A DNA stretch of 50,534 bases, taken from contig BMTG01000025.1 in NCBI GenBank assembly GCA_014649555.1, positions 1 to 50,534 of the forward strand. Direction: 5' to 3'. The number at the start of each line of letters is the position of its first letter. The stretch's first letter is position 1. A program made the translations under genes and the position numbers. Below, one piece after another: positions 24,414 to 31,826 of the stretch. This stretch comes from Streptomyces globisporus. Lineage in GTDB: Bacteria; Actinomycetota; Actinomycetes; Streptomycetales; Streptomycetaceae. The notes beneath the pieces are model-generated. The model had not been told where the DNA came from, did not search any database, and was given only the letters and a program-made list of their open reading frames with translations.

Positions 24414-24917
24414 ATGACCGTGGACTTCGAGCCCATCACCCGCCCGCTCACCGATGCCGAAGCCCGCGCCGAGGCTGAGCGGATCATCACCCAGTCCTTC
24501 CAGCCCGAGACGCCGCCCGTGCGGCACTTCCCGACGTCGTTCCGCGACCCCATCGCGCCGCCTGCATACGGCGACACCCCGCCCGTCCGTCAGGACGACA
24601 AGCGGATTGTCCCGGCCTGGGCCGCTGGAATCGCCGTCGCGAGCATCGGCGTCGGCGCCGGGATCACCGGCATCGGCTGTGGGGCCTGGCTCGTACTCCA
24701 GGGCCTGGCCTCCGTCACGCTCTACGGCGTCCTCATGGTGACCCTGCCGTTCGCGGGTCTCGCCATGGTCGCCACCGCGATCGGCGGCGCGATCAGCAAG
24801 GCCCAGTCCTCGGTCACGAAGAACGTGTTCGAGGGCCCGGTCACCCAGAACACGCAGATCAACAACACCAGCAATCAGCGGGGGATGTTCTCCCGCACCC
24901 GCAACGACGTCCGCTGA
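24414..24917 (+). CDS. Spd-like membrane protein (DUF6251-type), 167 aa
   Basis: ATG 24414. The N-terminal ~65 residues are polar (PITRPLTDAEARAEAERIIT). Two hydrophobic spans follow: WAAGIAVASIGVGAGITGIGCGAW and SVTLYGVLMVTLPFAGLAMV. The C-terminus carries NVFEGPVTQNTQINNTSNQR, an Asn/Gln-rich tail. Length, topology and place between traB and the next membrane gene fit intramycelial spread proteins. The start overlaps no ribosome consensus better than CCGGAAA, so an alternative start is possible. Confidence 0.8.
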   Translation: MTVDFEPITRPLTDAEARAEAERIITQSFQPETPPVRHFPTSFRDPIAPPAYGDTPPVRQDDKRIVPAWAAGIAVASIGVGAGITGIGCGAWLVLQGLASVTLYGVLMVTLPFAGLAMVATAIGGAISKAQSSVTKNVFEGPVTQNTQINNTSNQRGMFSRTRNDVR

Positions 24918-24995
24918 CCCGGGCGCCCTGCCTCGCATCCGACACCGCCCGCGCGCCGGGCCTCGGGTGCGGGACAGGCCGTCCGGCCTCACCGG

Positions 24996-25214
24996 TCAGT
25001 CGTAGTCGATCCAGATCCGGCCGTAGTCGTCGACTTCGGCACCCCGGATCTGCCCGTCCACGATCGCTCGGTTGATCGTCACCTCGACCTCGTAGTCGAC
25101 GTCGATCCACAGCACGCCGTCGTCGTCGGTGAACGCGGGCCAGATCGTGTCGTCCGTGTCGATGACCTGGTCGAAGACGATCTCCACCGGCTCATCTCGG
25201 GTGAACCACCCCAT
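24996..25214 (-). CDS. Small highly acidic protein on the opposite strand, 72 aa
   Basis: ATG 25214 with AAGGGGG 8 bases upstream. MGWFTRDEPVEIVFDQVIDT continues with TDDDGVLWIDVDYEVEV and ends DDYGRIWIDYD. About 20 Asp/Glu face only four Arg in 72 residues, with alternating strand-like pattern and many Trp/Tyr/Ile. It is the only leftward gene within the rightward transfer operon. Such charge in a small beta-rich protein recalls DNA-mimic inhibitors (anti-restriction, anti-CRISPR) and also antitoxins; no family is recognised and function is inference. Confidence 0.75.
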   Translation of the reverse strand: MGWFTRDEPVEIVFDQVIDTDDTIWPAFTDDDGVLWIDVDYEVEVTINRAIVDGQIRGAEVDDYGRIWIDYD

Positions 25215-25315
25215 CGCAGCCGCCCCCTTCACCCTCTGTCGATTCCGTCGCTCACCCACAGCTTGGCCCACTCGCACGCTCCGTGAACCCCGCATCACCA
25301 ACAAGGAGTTGCCCC

Positions 25316-26074
25316 GTGCAGAACGACAACGCGCCCCGCACCGACCGCCAGGAGCTCGCCCACCTCCCCGTGCCCTTCCCGAAGCCGCCGGCCAAGGACC
25401 GCCCGTTCGCGGCGCTGCGTGCTTGGTGGGACAAGGCGTGGGAAGACGAGGGCGTCCTGAACCTGATGTGGATGGACATCCTCAACGTCCCCCAGGACGG
25501 GCCGCGCCACATGGCCCCCTGGATCCGGGCCGTCCTGATGCTGGTCGCAGCGTCCTTCGTCCTCCTAGCGGTCCTGGCCGCCGGTGAAGCCGTCCTCCAC
25601 ATCGTGCACCAGCTGCTCACCGCGGTGCCCACGGTGCAGGTCGGCGTCGACACCTCCGACAGCGTCCTCGCCATCGTCGACCAGCCGGTCCGCACCTACA
25701 TCGCCCAGCACTCCGCCGGCCTCCCGATCGCCGCCTCCACCGTCTACACGCTGTGGCTGGCCACCGGCATCGTCGCCGTGGTCCTCGGCTACTTCACCCG
25801 GAGCAACGCACTGCGCGCGATGTGGACCGGGTGGGGCGCGGCCACGGTGTTCATGGTCTGGACAGCCACCCCGGACACCGGCCGCACCATCGCCGTCGCC
25901 GTGACGGTCCTGGCCTGGACGCTCCTGTCCGCGCTCGCCCTGAACGGGCTGACCCTGCGCCGCACCGTCGGCCGCCCGGCCCACCCGGCGAAGACCCCCG
26001 CCCGGCCCGACGTCCACATCCACATGCCCGCCCCGGCCGCCGACCAGCACAGCAACTGCCCCTTCCGGGACTGA
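25316..26074 (+). CDS. Spd-type multi-span membrane protein, 252 aa
   Basis: GTG 25316 with AAGGAG. A polar N-terminus of ~60 residues precedes spans at about 66-92 (AVLMLVAASFVLLAVLAAGE), 140-163 (STVYTLWLATGIVAVVLGYF), 170-185 and 190-212 (IAVAVTVLAWTLLSALALNG). The last 40 residues are Pro/His-rich (VHIHMPAPAADQH). The frameshifted gene at 30804 is a clear paralogue, sharing the Ser/Ala-rich QHSAGLP...YTLWL block and the AWT...ALNGL block. Likely a plasmid-spread (SpdB-like) protein. Confidence 0.85.
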   Translation: MQNDNAPRTDRQELAHLPVPFPKPPAKDRPFAALRAWWDKAWEDEGVLNLMWMDILNVPQDGPRHMAPWIRAVLMLVAASFVLLAVLAAGEAVLHIVHQLLTAVPTVQVGVDTSDSVLAIVDQPVRTYIAQHSAGLPIAASTVYTLWLATGIVAVVLGYFTRSNALRAMWTGWGAATVFMVWTATPDTGRTIAVAVTVLAWTLLSALALNGLTLRRTVGRPAHPAKTPARPDVHIHMPAPAADQHSNCPFRD

Positions 26075-26090
26075 TCCGGTCGCTCCGCCT

Positions 26091-26120
26091 GGCCCTCGCC
26101 CACCCCGGTGGGCGAGGGCC
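26091..26120 (+). terminator. 14-bp hairpin GGCCCTCGCCCACC / GGTGGGCGAGGGCC
   Basis: Perfect stem (26091-26104 with 26107-26120) 17 bp after the Spd-like stop, followed by a second small repeat CAGGCCGACCGGCCTG. The corresponding place after the paralogue at 31557 has a similar hairpin plus the same second repeat, showing that this terminator was duplicated with the gene. Confidence 0.85.
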
Positions 26121-26164
26121 GGACAGGCCGACCGGCCTGACCCACACCGAGAGAGAGGCGCCGC

Positions 26165-26578
26165 ATGAGTCCCGAATCCCGTGACGAGACCATCCGCTAC
26201 ACCGCCGACGTCGTCCTGCTCGCCGCTGGCCACGTCCTGCTCATCCAGCGCCGCTGGAACCCGCACGCCGGATCCTGGGCACTGCCGGGCGGCCATGTGG
26301 ACGCCGGGGAGACGTCCCTTCGGGCCGCCGTACGCGAGCTTGAGGAGGAGACCGGCATCACCGTCCCCGTCGATGCCCTGGGTCAGGTCGGTGCGTTCGA
26401 CGCCCCCGGCCGGGACCCGCGCGGCCGGTACGTCACCGTCGCCTACACCGCGGCCCTCCCCGAGCCCGTCGCCCCGACCCCGCTGGACGACGCGGCCGAT
26501 GCACGCTGGTGGCCGCTGACCGACCTCCCGCCCCTGGCGTTCGACCACGCCGACATCCTCACCGCTGCCACTCGCTGA
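26165..26578 (+). CDS. Nudix hydrolase (Pif-like transfer-immunity factor candidate)
   Basis: 137 residues from ATG 26165 (GAGAGAGGCG upstream). The Nudix box is complete: GGHVDAGETSLRAAVREL then EEETGI, giving G-x5-E-x7-R-E-x2-E-E-x-G. Nudix enzymes cleave nucleoside diphosphates linked to another moiety. In pSAM2 the Nudix protein Pif blocks redundant transfer between element-bearing cells; a Nudix gene lying among spd genes downstream of traB is the same context. It is missing from the duplicated segment at 30.8-33.5 kb. Assignment as immunity factor is inference from context. Confidence 0.9.
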   Translation: MSPESRDETIRYTADVVLLAAGHVLLIQRRWNPHAGSWALPGGHVDAGETSLRAAVRELEEETGITVPVDALGQVGAFDAPGRDPRGRYVTVAYTAALPEPVAPTPLDDAADARWWPLTDLPPLAFDHADILTAATR

Positions 26579-26752
26579 CCCGGCTACCTGCCCGGCCCTC
26601 ACCGTCCCCTGGACCACTTGGTGGCTGGTGAGGACCGGGGCAGGCTGCCCGGCCACCCACCACACTCCGCGCCCCGCCGACGCACCTTGCCGGCGGGGCG
26701 CGGCGCTGCCCACGTACCGCCACCCGACCGATCGCGAAGGAGCCCCAACACC

Positions 26753-27506
26753 GTGGCACTCACCGACTTCTTCACCCCCAAGCCCGCCGCCCACGCTCCG
26801 CCGGCTGGGGTCCCCGGGCCGGAGGCGTGGCCGGAGATCGGCGAGATGTGGAAGCCCGAGGACCTCCCCGTCGCCGAGCGGTACTACAACCAGGCCCAGG
26901 CCGTCGTCCTCGTCGCCCGCACCGACCAGGACTCCTACGGCACGGCCTACTACCTCATCGCGTGCCTGGGCTGCCACCCTCAGCACCCGCACCAAGCACC
27001 ACAGCTTCTACATCCGCTACGCGCTGGGACAGGCCGCCGAGGCCGCCAACGCCCACGCGGGAACCTGCCGGGCGCTGCCCCGCGACCTCCCGCCCCGCCC
27101 CGACGAGGACACCGCCCGGAACCTGCTGCGCTCCTGGGTGACGGACTTGGCACGCCGGAACCTCCTGCACCCCGATACCGACCTCGACCTCGCGGAGTTC
27201 GACTCCGGCCGCCTGGAGCTCCAGCGCACCAACGAGTGGATCCAGACCGAGCTGGAGGCGCTCGCCGCTGAGCGCAGCGACCTCCTGGCCGCCCGCCGCG
27301 ACGACCGCACCGGCACCGTCCGCTTCCGGGCCCGGCCTCTCCCCGCTGACCGGCCCCGTACGACCGCCCACACCATCCGCTGCCCCTTGGAGGTCCTTCG
27401 TGCTCACGCCCCGCCCGCGCCGCCGGATCGGACGCCCCCGCCCGCAGCGCCCCGGGCCCCGCTACCCGCTCCCTCAGCGCCGCCTCGCCGGTACCTGGAG
27501 CCGGTG
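26753..27506 (+). pseudogene. Frameshifted mobile-element gene (LGCH-type Cys protein)
   Basis: GTG 26753 with GAAGGAG starts MALTDFFTPKPAAHAPPAGV and reads well to YYLIACLGCH near 26975. An extra C in the run at 26976-26979 shifts the frame; removing it gives LGCHLSTRTKHHSFYIRYAL and a continuous protein (NAHAGTCRALPRDLPPRP, LLRSWVTDLARRNLLHP). The corrected frame stays open into the gene at 27507. The second Cys pair and helical middle suggest a zinc-binding protein. Either a true decay event or a sequence error in a C run. Confidence 0.75.
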
Positions 27507-27507
27507 A
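27400..27507 (+). CDS. Tiny strongly basic peptide, 35 aa
   Basis: GTG 27400 behind TTGGAGGTCC. VLTPRPRRRIGRPRPQRPGP continues with RYPLPQRRLAGTWSR: nearly half Arg/Pro. A second copy starts at 31708, also behind GGAGG, and differs from this one mostly at third positions of this reading frame (CGC/CGT, GGA/GGC, CGC/CGA), which is strong evidence that the frame is translated. It overlaps the following ATG (TGATG). Possibly nucleic-acid binding. Confidence 0.7.
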   Translation: MLTPRPRRRIGRPRPQRPGPRYPLPQRRLAGTWSR

Positions 27508-27806
27508 TGCCCCGCACCCGCCGCAAGCGCCCGCACAAGGTGGCGCGGGTGCCGCGCAGCAACGCGCTGCTGCCCGAGTACGACCGGGGCGCTGTCCCTG
27601 AGGGCCTCGTCACGCGGCGTGCTCTGCGGGTGATGGGGCTGAGCCCCGGCGACAACACCGGCCCGGTCGCGATCCTGCGCTGTTCGCTGCTGGAAGACGA
27701 GAACGACCTCCTGGAGCTGCTGGAGGAACTGCGCCCCACCGGCGGGCACGCCGTTCACCGCGGCGACACCGGCGGCCCGTACTGCGCCAGCACCCCGACC
27801 CGCTGA
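27507..27806 (+). CDS. Basic hypothetical protein, 99 aa
   Basis: ATG 27507 overlaps the stop of the basic peptide (TGATG). MPRTRRKRPHKVARVPRSNA then LVTRRALRVMGLSPGDNTGP, VAILRCSLLEDENDLLELLE and a Gly-rich tail ending GDTGGPYCASTPTR. The N-terminus is strongly basic, the middle is acidic and helical. The last ~15 codons are in DNA that is repeated at 32741, where it is read in a different frame. Family not recognised. Confidence 0.65.
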   Translation: MPRTRRKRPHKVARVPRSNALLPEYDRGAVPEGLVTRRALRVMGLSPGDNTGPVAILRCSLLEDENDLLELLEELRPTGGHAVHRGDTGGPYCASTPTR

Positions 27807-28122
27807 GCTGATGCGAACCCCGCCCCGCTCGCTGATGGCGGCCGCTGCGGTGCCTGTGGCGCTCGCCGCGGCCGCCGCCGTCCTCAAAGCTGGCCACTGG
27901 AAGCTGTATGCCGACCGGCACCGCATCCACCTCACGCCCGTTGCGCGCCGCTCCTGCCCCGACTGCCGGGGCGCGGGCGGCTGGTGGGCCGGCGGTCCGT
28001 TCCCGGAGATGGAGGCGTGCGGTTGCTGGTCCGAGCGGCGCGAGCTCCACATCCGGCTCCTGCCCGTACCGGCCCGGTTCGACGAACCGCCGTTCTGAAG
28101 CGACCTCTGCCCCGGCCACACC
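27760..28122 (+). repeat. Duplicated segment, copy 1
   Basis: Colinear without indels with 32741-33103, from GCGGCGACACCGGCGGCCCG through the membrane zinc protein to the GCCCCGGCCACACCG part of its terminator. Differences are scattered and mainly third-position. Copy 1 leads into the CRISPR mini-array; copy 2 leads into other DNA, so the junction marks a rearrangement. Confidence 0.85.
27811..28098 (+). CDS. Membrane-anchored zinc-motif protein, copy 1 (95 aa)
   Basis: ATG 27811. An N-terminal hydrophobic helix (SLMAAAAVPVALAAAAAVLK, ~8-27) anchors the protein; residues ~55-75 hold RSCPDCRGAGGWWAGGPFPE and MEACGCWSERRELHIRL, a CxxC...CxC zinc-like site similar to DnaJ-type knuckles. Copy 2 at 32729-33079 is closely similar in the same motif. 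It closes the element's gene series and is followed by a perfect hairpin. Function unknown. Confidence 0.78.
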   Translation: MRTPPRSLMAAAAVPVALAAAAAVLKAGHWKLYADRHRIHLTPVARRSCPDCRGAGGWWAGGPFPEMEACGCWSERRELHIRLLPVPARFDEPPF

Positions 28123-28132
28123 GGCCGGGGCA
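28108..28132 (+). terminator. Hairpin terminator abutting the CRISPR mini-array
   Basis: TGCCCCGGCC (28108-28117) and GGCCGGGGCA (28123-28132) pair perfectly around 5 bases, 10 bp after the stop codon. The first CRISPR repeat begins at the very next base, 28133. Confidence 0.85.
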
Positions 28133-28222
28133 GTCCTCCCCGCCGACGCGGGGGTGTTCCGACGGAGAACAGCACGGCGCCCGCGGTGATCGCGTCCTCC
28201 CCGCCGACGCGGGGGTGTTCCG
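28133..28222 (+). CRISPR. Type I-E mini-array: two perfect repeats, one 32-bp spacer
   Basis: Repeats at 28133-28161 and 28194-28222 match the consensus of the main array at all 29 positions and are in the same orientation, with a single spacer at 28162-28193. There is no leader-like A/T-rich sequence; the left neighbour is the hairpin of the preceding gene. No cas gene is near. The spacer differs from all spacers of the main array. Confidence 0.93.
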
Positions 28223-28400
28223 AACCCGCTGGCGACTGCCCGTCGGGCCGCTCCGCATCGACCGGCTGCTCGATGAGGCAAACGAAACTGCCGACCCCGT
28301 GCACCTGATGCGCGTCTTCGGGATCTCCGACACGACCGCACTGAAGTACGTCAGAGCAGCCCACCCCCACCGATTCGGGCCAGAGCCCACCCAAGCCTGA
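28223..28400 (+). pseudogene. C-terminal fragment of a large tyrosine integrase-type protein
   Basis: In frame from the repeat, the DNA reads LPVGPLRIDRLLDEANETAD, PVHLMRVFGISDTTALKYVR and ends AAHPHRFGPEPTQA with TGA 28398. DRLLDEA..TADPVHLMR-FGIS..TA-KYV..AHP is the typical end of large Streptomyces phage-type integrases. The rest of the gene is absent; homology starts within about 30 bp of the last CRISPR repeat. A relic of a recombined integration module. Confidence 0.65.
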
Positions 28401-28548
28401 TCGGCAGTCCCGAACCCGTGGTACAGCCGAGATACGCACCAAAGGGGCGATGAGTTGATCTTGATGCGTGGCGTAGCCGTTGACCGCCTGGTTCGGATGC
28501 CACCTCCGCGCGGTAGATGGCATCCAACTGGCCGGGCGCCGGAACCAG

Positions 28549-29268
28549 CTACGCGCTCTGGGGCAGCAGACCGGCGTCGATGACCTCAGCGATTAGGGTG
28601 GCGCCGCGGCTGTTCTGGTGGATGTGGTCGGTCGTGAGCACGAGACCTCGCCGCCGCGAGATCGTGTCGAGGCTGCGGCGCAGCACTGCGTGCTGGACGA
28701 GGACGCCGACGGCCGCTGCGGGCGTCACCTCCCGGTATGAAATCGGCGGCGGGTCCGCTTGGCGCAGTTCCTCGATCTGGCGTTCGTGGAGCGGAAGGTA
28801 GGCCACCTCGCTGCTGGCGGCGACCTCGGCGATCATCCGGCTGTACGCCTGCGATGCCTGTGCCGCTGCTCCGTCGAGTTGTTGGCCGAGTACCGGTAGC
28901 GACAGCAGACCGATCGTCGCGTCGGTCTCCGCTCGCAGCCGTGCGACGACGGCTCCCAGGCACTGTTGGAACCAGCCGGCCGACGGGCGATCGGGGAGCT
29001 GTTTGCGCTTCATGGCTTGCTCGACGGGGTAACCGGCAAGGCTCGCTCGGGCGTCGTTGGTCCCGATCAACACGGTGATCACATCGGGTGGGTTCGTGAC
29101 GACAGTATCGAGGCGCTGCAAGAGGTTGTAGGCGAAGTCGCCGTTGGCGCCGAAACGGGCAAGCTGCACGTCACCGGGAGGGCGGCGTCGTCCGAGAAGA
29201 TCCAGGTAGTCGACGCTGAACTGCGCGCGGGTGAGGCTGTCGCCGAGGCACGCGATGCGTGTCGTCAC
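28549..29268 (-). CDS. SGNH/GDSL hydrolase, 239 aa
   Basis: GTG 29268 with GAGGAAG. Block I is IACLGDSLTRA (catalytic Ser), the block III Gly-x-Asn-Asp is IGTNDARAS, and the final block is DHIHQNSRG, holding catalytic Asp and His. The fold is the flavodoxin-like SGNH hydrolase used by esterases, lipases and acyl-carrier thioesterases. No signal peptide, so probably cytoplasmic. Its start overlaps the stop of the cupin gene by 4 bp (GTGA), so the two are coupled. Confidence 0.9.
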   Translation of the reverse strand: MTTRIACLGDSLTRAQFSVDYLDLLGRRRPPGDVQLARFGANGDFAYNLLQRLDTVVTNPPDVITVLIGTNDARASLAGYPVEQAMKRKQLPDRPSAGWFQQCLGAVVARLRAETDATIGLLSLPVLGQQLDGAAAQASQAYSRMIAEVAASSEVAYLPLHERQIEELRQADPPPISYREVTPAAAVGVLVQHAVLRRSLDTISRRRGLVLTTDHIHQNSRGATLIAEVIDAGLLPQSA

Positions 29269-29735
29269 GGCGCTTCCTCCGGGCTGGGCGTGACGACGCG
29301 TTCGGTCGGGCGGGTGTCGGTCCGAGGACGGTGGTCGGTGCCGAGGGTCGCAGTGATGGCCAGGATGGACGTCGGCCCCTCCATGTCGACCACGTGCCAT
29401 ACCCCGGCCGGGTTGATGGTGGCCTCGCCCGGCCCGAGCAGAACGCGGTCGGGGACCCCGTCCACGTCGCGGGTGACCGTCACGGACCCGCTGAGGCAAA
29501 CGACCAGTTCGTCGCCTGCAGGGTGGCTCTCCCAATGGTCGCCGAGCCCGTCACCGTCGAAGATCATCACCATCCGGCCCTCGGCGCCGTCTGCCGCGAC
29601 CGCGGCGCTGTAGGCCTGGAGCACCTCCGGGTCCCAGGTGAAGCCCTCGACGGGTTTCGCTCTCGATCCCAGTCCGAGGTGCACGGGGGTGGTCCGCAGG
29701 TCCATGGCATTGCGTTCATGGTTGACGAGTCTCAT
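29265..29735 (-). CDS. Cupin-domain protein, 156 aa
   Basis: Residues ~60-130 form a single cupin: GDHWESHPAGDELVVCLSGS and ...LLGPGEATINPAGVWHVVDM, with metal-binding His/Glu in H-W-E-x-H-x4-D-E and the second His in WHVVD. Start ATG 29735 is the longest plausible; ATG 29705 is an alternative, and neither has a strong ribosome site. Coupled to the SGNH hydrolase and near an AraC regulator, it may bind or isomerise a small metabolite; function is not fixed. Confidence 0.85.
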   Translation of the reverse strand: MRLVNHERNAMDLRTTPVHLGLGSRAKPVEGFTWDPEVLQAYSAAVAADGAEGRMVMIFDGDGLGDHWESHPAGDELVVCLSGSVTVTRDVDGVPDRVLLGPGEATINPAGVWHVVDMEGPTSILAITATLGTDHRPRTDTRPTERVVTPSPEEAP

Positions 29736-29817
29736 GCCGACGATCGTCCACGACAGCGATCGGGCGGTCTTGAAGAAAAGGGAAGAGAAGCCGACACGAC
29801 GGGCAGACGGTTGGCGG

Positions 29818-30654
29818 CTACCCGGCTCCGAGGAGAACTTCGCTGCGACGCCAGGCCGTCGGCGATCGGCCCGTGAACTCGCGCCAGTCCCGAACGAGAT
29901 GGGCCTGGTCGGCGTAGCCAGAGACGGTTGCCACATCGCCCCACGGGAGTGGGTCCTGCGCCGCCGCCAGTTCGTGCGCGTGCTCGAAGCGCAAGACTCG
30001 GGCGAAGGCCTTCGGCGGCAGGCCCACCTCACCGCGAAACCGCTCGGTGAGGTACCGACGGCTCCAGCCGAGTTCCGCGGCGACCGCACCAACCTGGACG
30101 CAACCCCGCGCGGCGACGAGGCGGCGCCACGCCTCGGCTACCTCGGGGCGCACCCAGCGCACATGGTCGCCGCAGGCGCCACGGCCGACAGCTCGGAGGA
30201 GCAATTCGTCCAGCGCGGTGAACCGCGCCGCCCATGTTGTCGCCGATCGGAGCCGGTCGACCAGCTCGACGGCAAGCGCTCCGAGAAGCTCGTCAAGTGG
30301 GACCAGTCGGTGGGCGAGCTCGGCAGCGGGCATGCCGTAGATGGCCCGGGCCCCGAGCGGTGTCAGCGATACCTGAACACCTTGCTGGCGTCCGTCGTGG
30401 TGAATCGCGACGGACCGGCACATCAGACCGCCGGCCACGCTGCCGAATCGGGTGACCGGTGACCCGTCGTCAACGCCCGCCGCCACCTCCAAAGGATCTG
30501 ACAGGCTGATCACCGCAGTGAGCGCGCGGCTCGGCGGGCCGCAGTGCACCCCCGCCGGGAGCCCGCGGAGGTCGAAGCCGACATACGAGTCGACGTACTG
30601 CCGCAAGACGGGCGCCGGACGTGCACCGATCCCGGTGGCCGTGTGGTCCTCCAT
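29818..30654 (-). CDS. AraC-family transcriptional regulator, 278 aa
   Basis: Start ATG 30654 (MEDHTATGIGARPAPVLRQY) chosen over longer options that read into hydrophobic non-family sequence. The C-terminal ~95 residues are the double helix-turn-helix: VQVGAVAAELGWSRRYLTER and FRGEVGLPPKAFARVLRFEH, then GDVATVSGYADQAHLVRDWR and EFTGRSPTAWRR. The N-terminal part is the usual variable sensor (DUF6597-like). It ends 82 bp before the cupin start and reads the same way, so it likely regulates the cupin/SGNH pair. Confidence 0.92.
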   Translation of the reverse strand: MEDHTATGIGARPAPVLRQYVDSYVGFDLRGLPAGVHCGPPSRALTAVISLSDPLEVAAGVDDGSPVTRFGSVAGGLMCRSVAIHHDGRQQGVQVSLTPLGARAIYGMPAAELAHRLVPLDELLGALAVELVDRLRSATTWAARFTALDELLLRAVGRGACGDHVRWVRPEVAEAWRRLVAARGCVQVGAVAAELGWSRRYLTERFRGEVGLPPKAFARVLRFEHAHELAAAQDPLPWGDVATVSGYADQAHLVRDWREFTGRSPTAWRRSEVLLGAG

Positions 30655-30803
30655 TTTCGTCAGTGTACGAGCCGCCCAGCCCAGGAAGATCACCATCCAA
30701 CGACTGATCACCGCCATTTGCGGCTGGTGTCGCGGTTCTTACCGGCACCCCGTCACACAGCGCATGTCCGTTGGCCGTGGCTATACGAGAACAGGGCCTA
30801 GAC

Positions 30804-31557
30804 ATGCCGGGCAAGGTCATACCGATGTTCCCCAAGGCCGAACCCGTCGGCTACTCCGCCAGCGGGCGCCACGTCCCCTTCCGGTTCCCCGCGACTCCAC
30901 CCCGAGAATCCGCGAACCCGTCGACTTCGCGGTGGGAGGAACTGCGCCAGGCGCCGCAGGCCGGATGGCACCTCATGGCCAACTGGATCAAGGCCCTGCT
31001 GGTTCTCATCGGCGTATGTGCGGTCATCATCCTGCTCGACACCGCGGGCGACATCTTCGACGCCACCGTGAGCCGCATGGCCGACTCGGTTCCCACCACC
31101 CGGGCGGGCACCAGCGCCGCCGGCAAGCTGTGGGGCGTGGTCGACAACCCGATCCGCTACTACATCTCCCAGCACACCGCTGGCCTCAGCGCCAGTGCCT
31201 CCGCCGTCTACACCTTCTGGCAGCTCGTGGGCTGGTTCGGCCTGATCGGCGGGTTCATCGGCACCACCGGCGCCCGCATCACCTGGACCTGCTGGGGCGC
31301 GTCAAGCGTCCTCGCCGTGTGGTCCGCGGCCCCAGCCGACGGGCGCACCATCGCCACCGGCATCGCCGTCCTCCGCCTGGACCATCGCCTCCACTCTCGC
31401 CCTGCGCGGCCTCAGCCTGCGCCCGGTGGTCAACAACTTCATCCCGCCCGCCCCGACCTTCCAGCCCCAGATCGAGATCCGGCCCGAGATCCACATCCCC
31501 GCCCCGGCCCCCGCGCCCGACGACACACCCGACAACGTCCACCAGTTCCAGCGCTGA
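30804..31557 (+). pseudogene. Frameshifted second copy of the Spd-type membrane protein
   Basis: From ATG 30804 the frame encodes a paralogue of the 252-aa protein at 25316 (WHLMANWIKALLVLIGVCAV, QHTAGLSASASAVYTFWQLV). An extra C at about 31373 shifts the frame after TIATGIAVL. Deleting it restores AWTIASTLALRGLSLRPVVN and a Pro-rich tail to TGA 31555, of the same length and end type as the paralogue. The uncorrected frame runs into unrelated sequence to 31889. Either a decayed copy or a base-call error. Confidence 0.85.
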
Positions 31558-31573
31558 CCCGGTCGCTCCACCT

Positions 31574-31615
31574 GGTCCTCGCCCCGCCCTTCCACTGCGG
31601 GGCGGGGCGAGGACC
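31574..31615 (+). terminator. 16-bp hairpin after the Spd copy
   Basis: GGTCCTCGCCCCGCCC (31574-31589) pairs perfectly with 31600-31615 around a 10-base loop, followed by the CAGGCCGACCGGCC repeat also seen at 26120-26136. The duplicated terminator supports common origin of both segments. Confidence 0.85.
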
Positions 31616-31707
31616 GGACAGGCCGACCGGCCGCCTCGCACCACGCCCGCCGACGAAAGCCAGCGGGCGCGGTGCGTGCTGTCCACCGACACCAGGAGGA
31701 ACCGCTC

Positions 31708-31790
31708 GTGCTCATCCCCCGCCCGCGTCGCCGGATCGGCCGTCCCCGCCCGCAGCGACCGGCCCCCGCTACCCGATCCCCGGGCGGCGA
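31708..31790 (+). pseudogene. Truncated copy of the basic-peptide gene
   Basis: GTG 31708 behind AGGAGGA starts VLIPRPRRRIGRPRPQRPAP, matching the peptide at 27400, then diverges around 31765-31790. Beyond this the frame runs into the DUF6000 gene region and stops at 31980, so the natural end is lost. The break marks the left junction of the DUF6000 insertion. Confidence 0.65.
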
Positions 31791-31826
31791 TCACGGCCGA
31801 GAGAGATCACCGGAAGGTGGGGCCGG

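Noticed and set aside
2541-28222. Self-targeting by CRISPR spacers within the window
   Set aside because: By eye no spacer of either array matches other sequence in the window; a computed search would be needed to be certain.
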